NCBI RefSeq assembly: GCF_051027545.1
Contig: NZ_CP194902.1
Coordinates: forward strand, 5,022,001-5,086,000
Direction of reading: 5' to 3'
Length of the DNA stretch: 64,000 nt
Source of the DNA: Methylocaldum sp002005105
GTDB lineage: Bacteria; Pseudomonadota; Gammaproteobacteria; Methylococcales; Methylococcaceae
Below are positions 63,171-64,000 of the stretch, in pieces; positions within the stretch are counted from its first letter, which is position 1, and each line of letters opens with the position of its first letter. The notes below the pieces were generated by a model, which saw nothing but the letters and a program-made list of their open reading frames with translations, did not search any database and had not been told where the DNA came from. A program made the position numbers and the translations under genes.

Positions 63171-64000
63171 AAGCTCCGCCCTCCTTCGATCCCGGCTTCC
63201 GCCATGGCGACCGCACGAAATACCGCACGCCCCTTGTTAAGCGTTTCCTCCCACTCGTTTCGGGGAACGGAATCGTACACCACGCCCGCTCCCGCCTGGA
63301 TATGCAGGGTGCCGTCCCTGATGACGGCGGTGCGGATGGCGATGGCCGTATCCAGGTTTCCCGACCAGCCGATGTAGCCCACGGCGCCGGAATAGACTCC
63401 GCGCTTGACCGGCTCCAGCTCGGCGATGATTTCCATGGCCCTGATCTTGGGCGCGCCGCTGACGGTGCCGGCGGGGAATGTCGCGGCCAGCACGTCGTAA
63501 GCGTCCTTGCCCTTGGCCAGACGGCCGGTGACGTTGGACACGATATGCATGACGTGGGAATAGCGTTCGATGATCATCTTGTCGGTGACGCGGACGCTGC
63601 CGGTCTCCGCCACCCGCCCGGTGTCGTTGCGGCCTAGGTCGATCAGCATCAGGTGCTCGGCGATTTCCTTGGGGTCGGCCAAAAGCTCCCGCTCCAGGGC
63701 CAGATCCTCTTCGTGGGTCTTGCCGCGCCGCCGGGTGCCGGCGATCGGCCGGACGGTAACGGTTTCGTCCTCTACGCGCACCAGGATTTCCGGCGAAGAA
63801 CCGACGACGTGAAAATCCGCGAGATTCAGGTGAAACATGTAAGGCGAGGGATTCAGACAGCGCAAGGCACGGTATAAATCCATGGGCGAGGCGGAATACG
63901 GAATCGACAGGCGCTGCGAAAGAACGACCTGCATCACGTCGCCCTCGACGATATATTCCTTCACCCGCCGCACCGCGTTCTCGAAACCCTCTTGGGTGAA
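63167..64000 (-). CDS. trpE: Anthranilate synthase component I, partial (N-terminus beyond the window)
   Basis: 278 C-terminal residues; the frame is open to base 64000. Chorismate-enzyme signatures: IAGTRRRGKTHEEDLALERE, LIDLGRNDTGRVAETGSVRV, ATFPAGTVSGAPKIRAMEII and IQAGAGVVYDSVPRNEWEET. Aminodeoxychorismate synthase (PabB) is a distant alternative, but the trpG-D-C context favours TrpE. Confidence 0.95.
   Translation of the reverse strand, partial: FTQEGFENAVRRVKEYIVEGDVMQVVLSQRLSIPYSASPMDLYRALRCLNPSPYMFHLNLADFHVVGSSPEILVRVEDETVTVRPIAGTRRRGKTHEEDLALERELLADPKEIAEHLMLIDLGRNDTGRVAETGSVRVTDKMIIERYSHVMHIVSNVTGRLAKGKDAYDVLAATFPAGTVSGAPKIRAMEIIAELEPVKRGVYSGAVGYIGWSGNLDTAIAIRTAVIRDGTLHIQAGAGVVYDSVPRNEWEETLNKGRAVFRAVAMAEAGIEGGRSL

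Overview
The window most likely comes from a gammaproteobacterial methanotroph or methylotroph with autotrophic capacity, of the Methylococcus/Methylocaldum type. This is inferred from gene content: form IA RuBisCO with cbbQ and cbbO, a MxaD-like protein of the methanol-oxidation type beside a YVTN propeller, a complete Na+-translocating Nqr complex, a VPLPA-CTERM protein and a large copper/NosL-type periplasmic cluster. There is no 16S gene and no methane monooxygenase here, so the genus is not proven. The core genes are moderately GC-rich with compact operons. Two accessory zones are looser, repeat-rich and partly AT-rich.

Layout. 1-3465: end of an ETF operon (etfB, leftward), then rnd and an APH/P-loop kinase fusion (rightward). 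3466-16745: accessory region with an AT-rich island (PDZ lipoprotein, HEPN-like protein), two intact toxin-antitoxin pairs, decayed vapBC copies, a REP-associated transposase remnant, several REP/MITE-like repeats, a surE-like gene and a partial duplicate of its 3' end, two large paralogous secreted proteins and a di-haem cytochrome. 16746-22466: small genes (lipoprotein, catalytically altered esterase, GNAT acetyltransferase, methyltransferase, tectonin-like propeller, MAPEG). 22529-25898: YVTN propeller, MxaD-like protein, exonuclease I and nqrM. 26077-32076: nqrABCDEF (leftward). 32408-33067: an orphan terminator and rnpB (RNase P RNA). 33143-39222: cbbL-cbbS-hydrolase-cbbQ-cbbO (leftward). 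39798-48635: VPLPA-CTERM protein, then the housekeeping run cutA-dsbD-tlpA-aroQ-accB-accC-prmA-DUF3426 (leftward), and fxsA.

48911-56266 is the most unusual region. An HMA/TauE-SafE/cupredoxin fusion is followed by a tightly packed run: a small secreted protein, an FtsX-type ABC permease and its ATPase, a polytopic membrane protein with Cys pairs, a NosL protein, a TlpA-like lipoprotein and a NosL domain fused to an outer-membrane beta-barrel. No nosZ, nosD, nosF or nosY is present. I infer a cell-envelope metal (probably copper) delivery or sensing pathway unconnected to nitrous oxide reductase.

56267-64000: REP cluster, an IS630-family insertion sequence with a frameshifted transposase, an L,D-transpeptidase, an inositol-monophosphatase family protein and the trp operon segment trpE(partial)-trpG-trpD-trpC (leftward). 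No tRNA, CRISPR array, prophage or replication origin was recognised.
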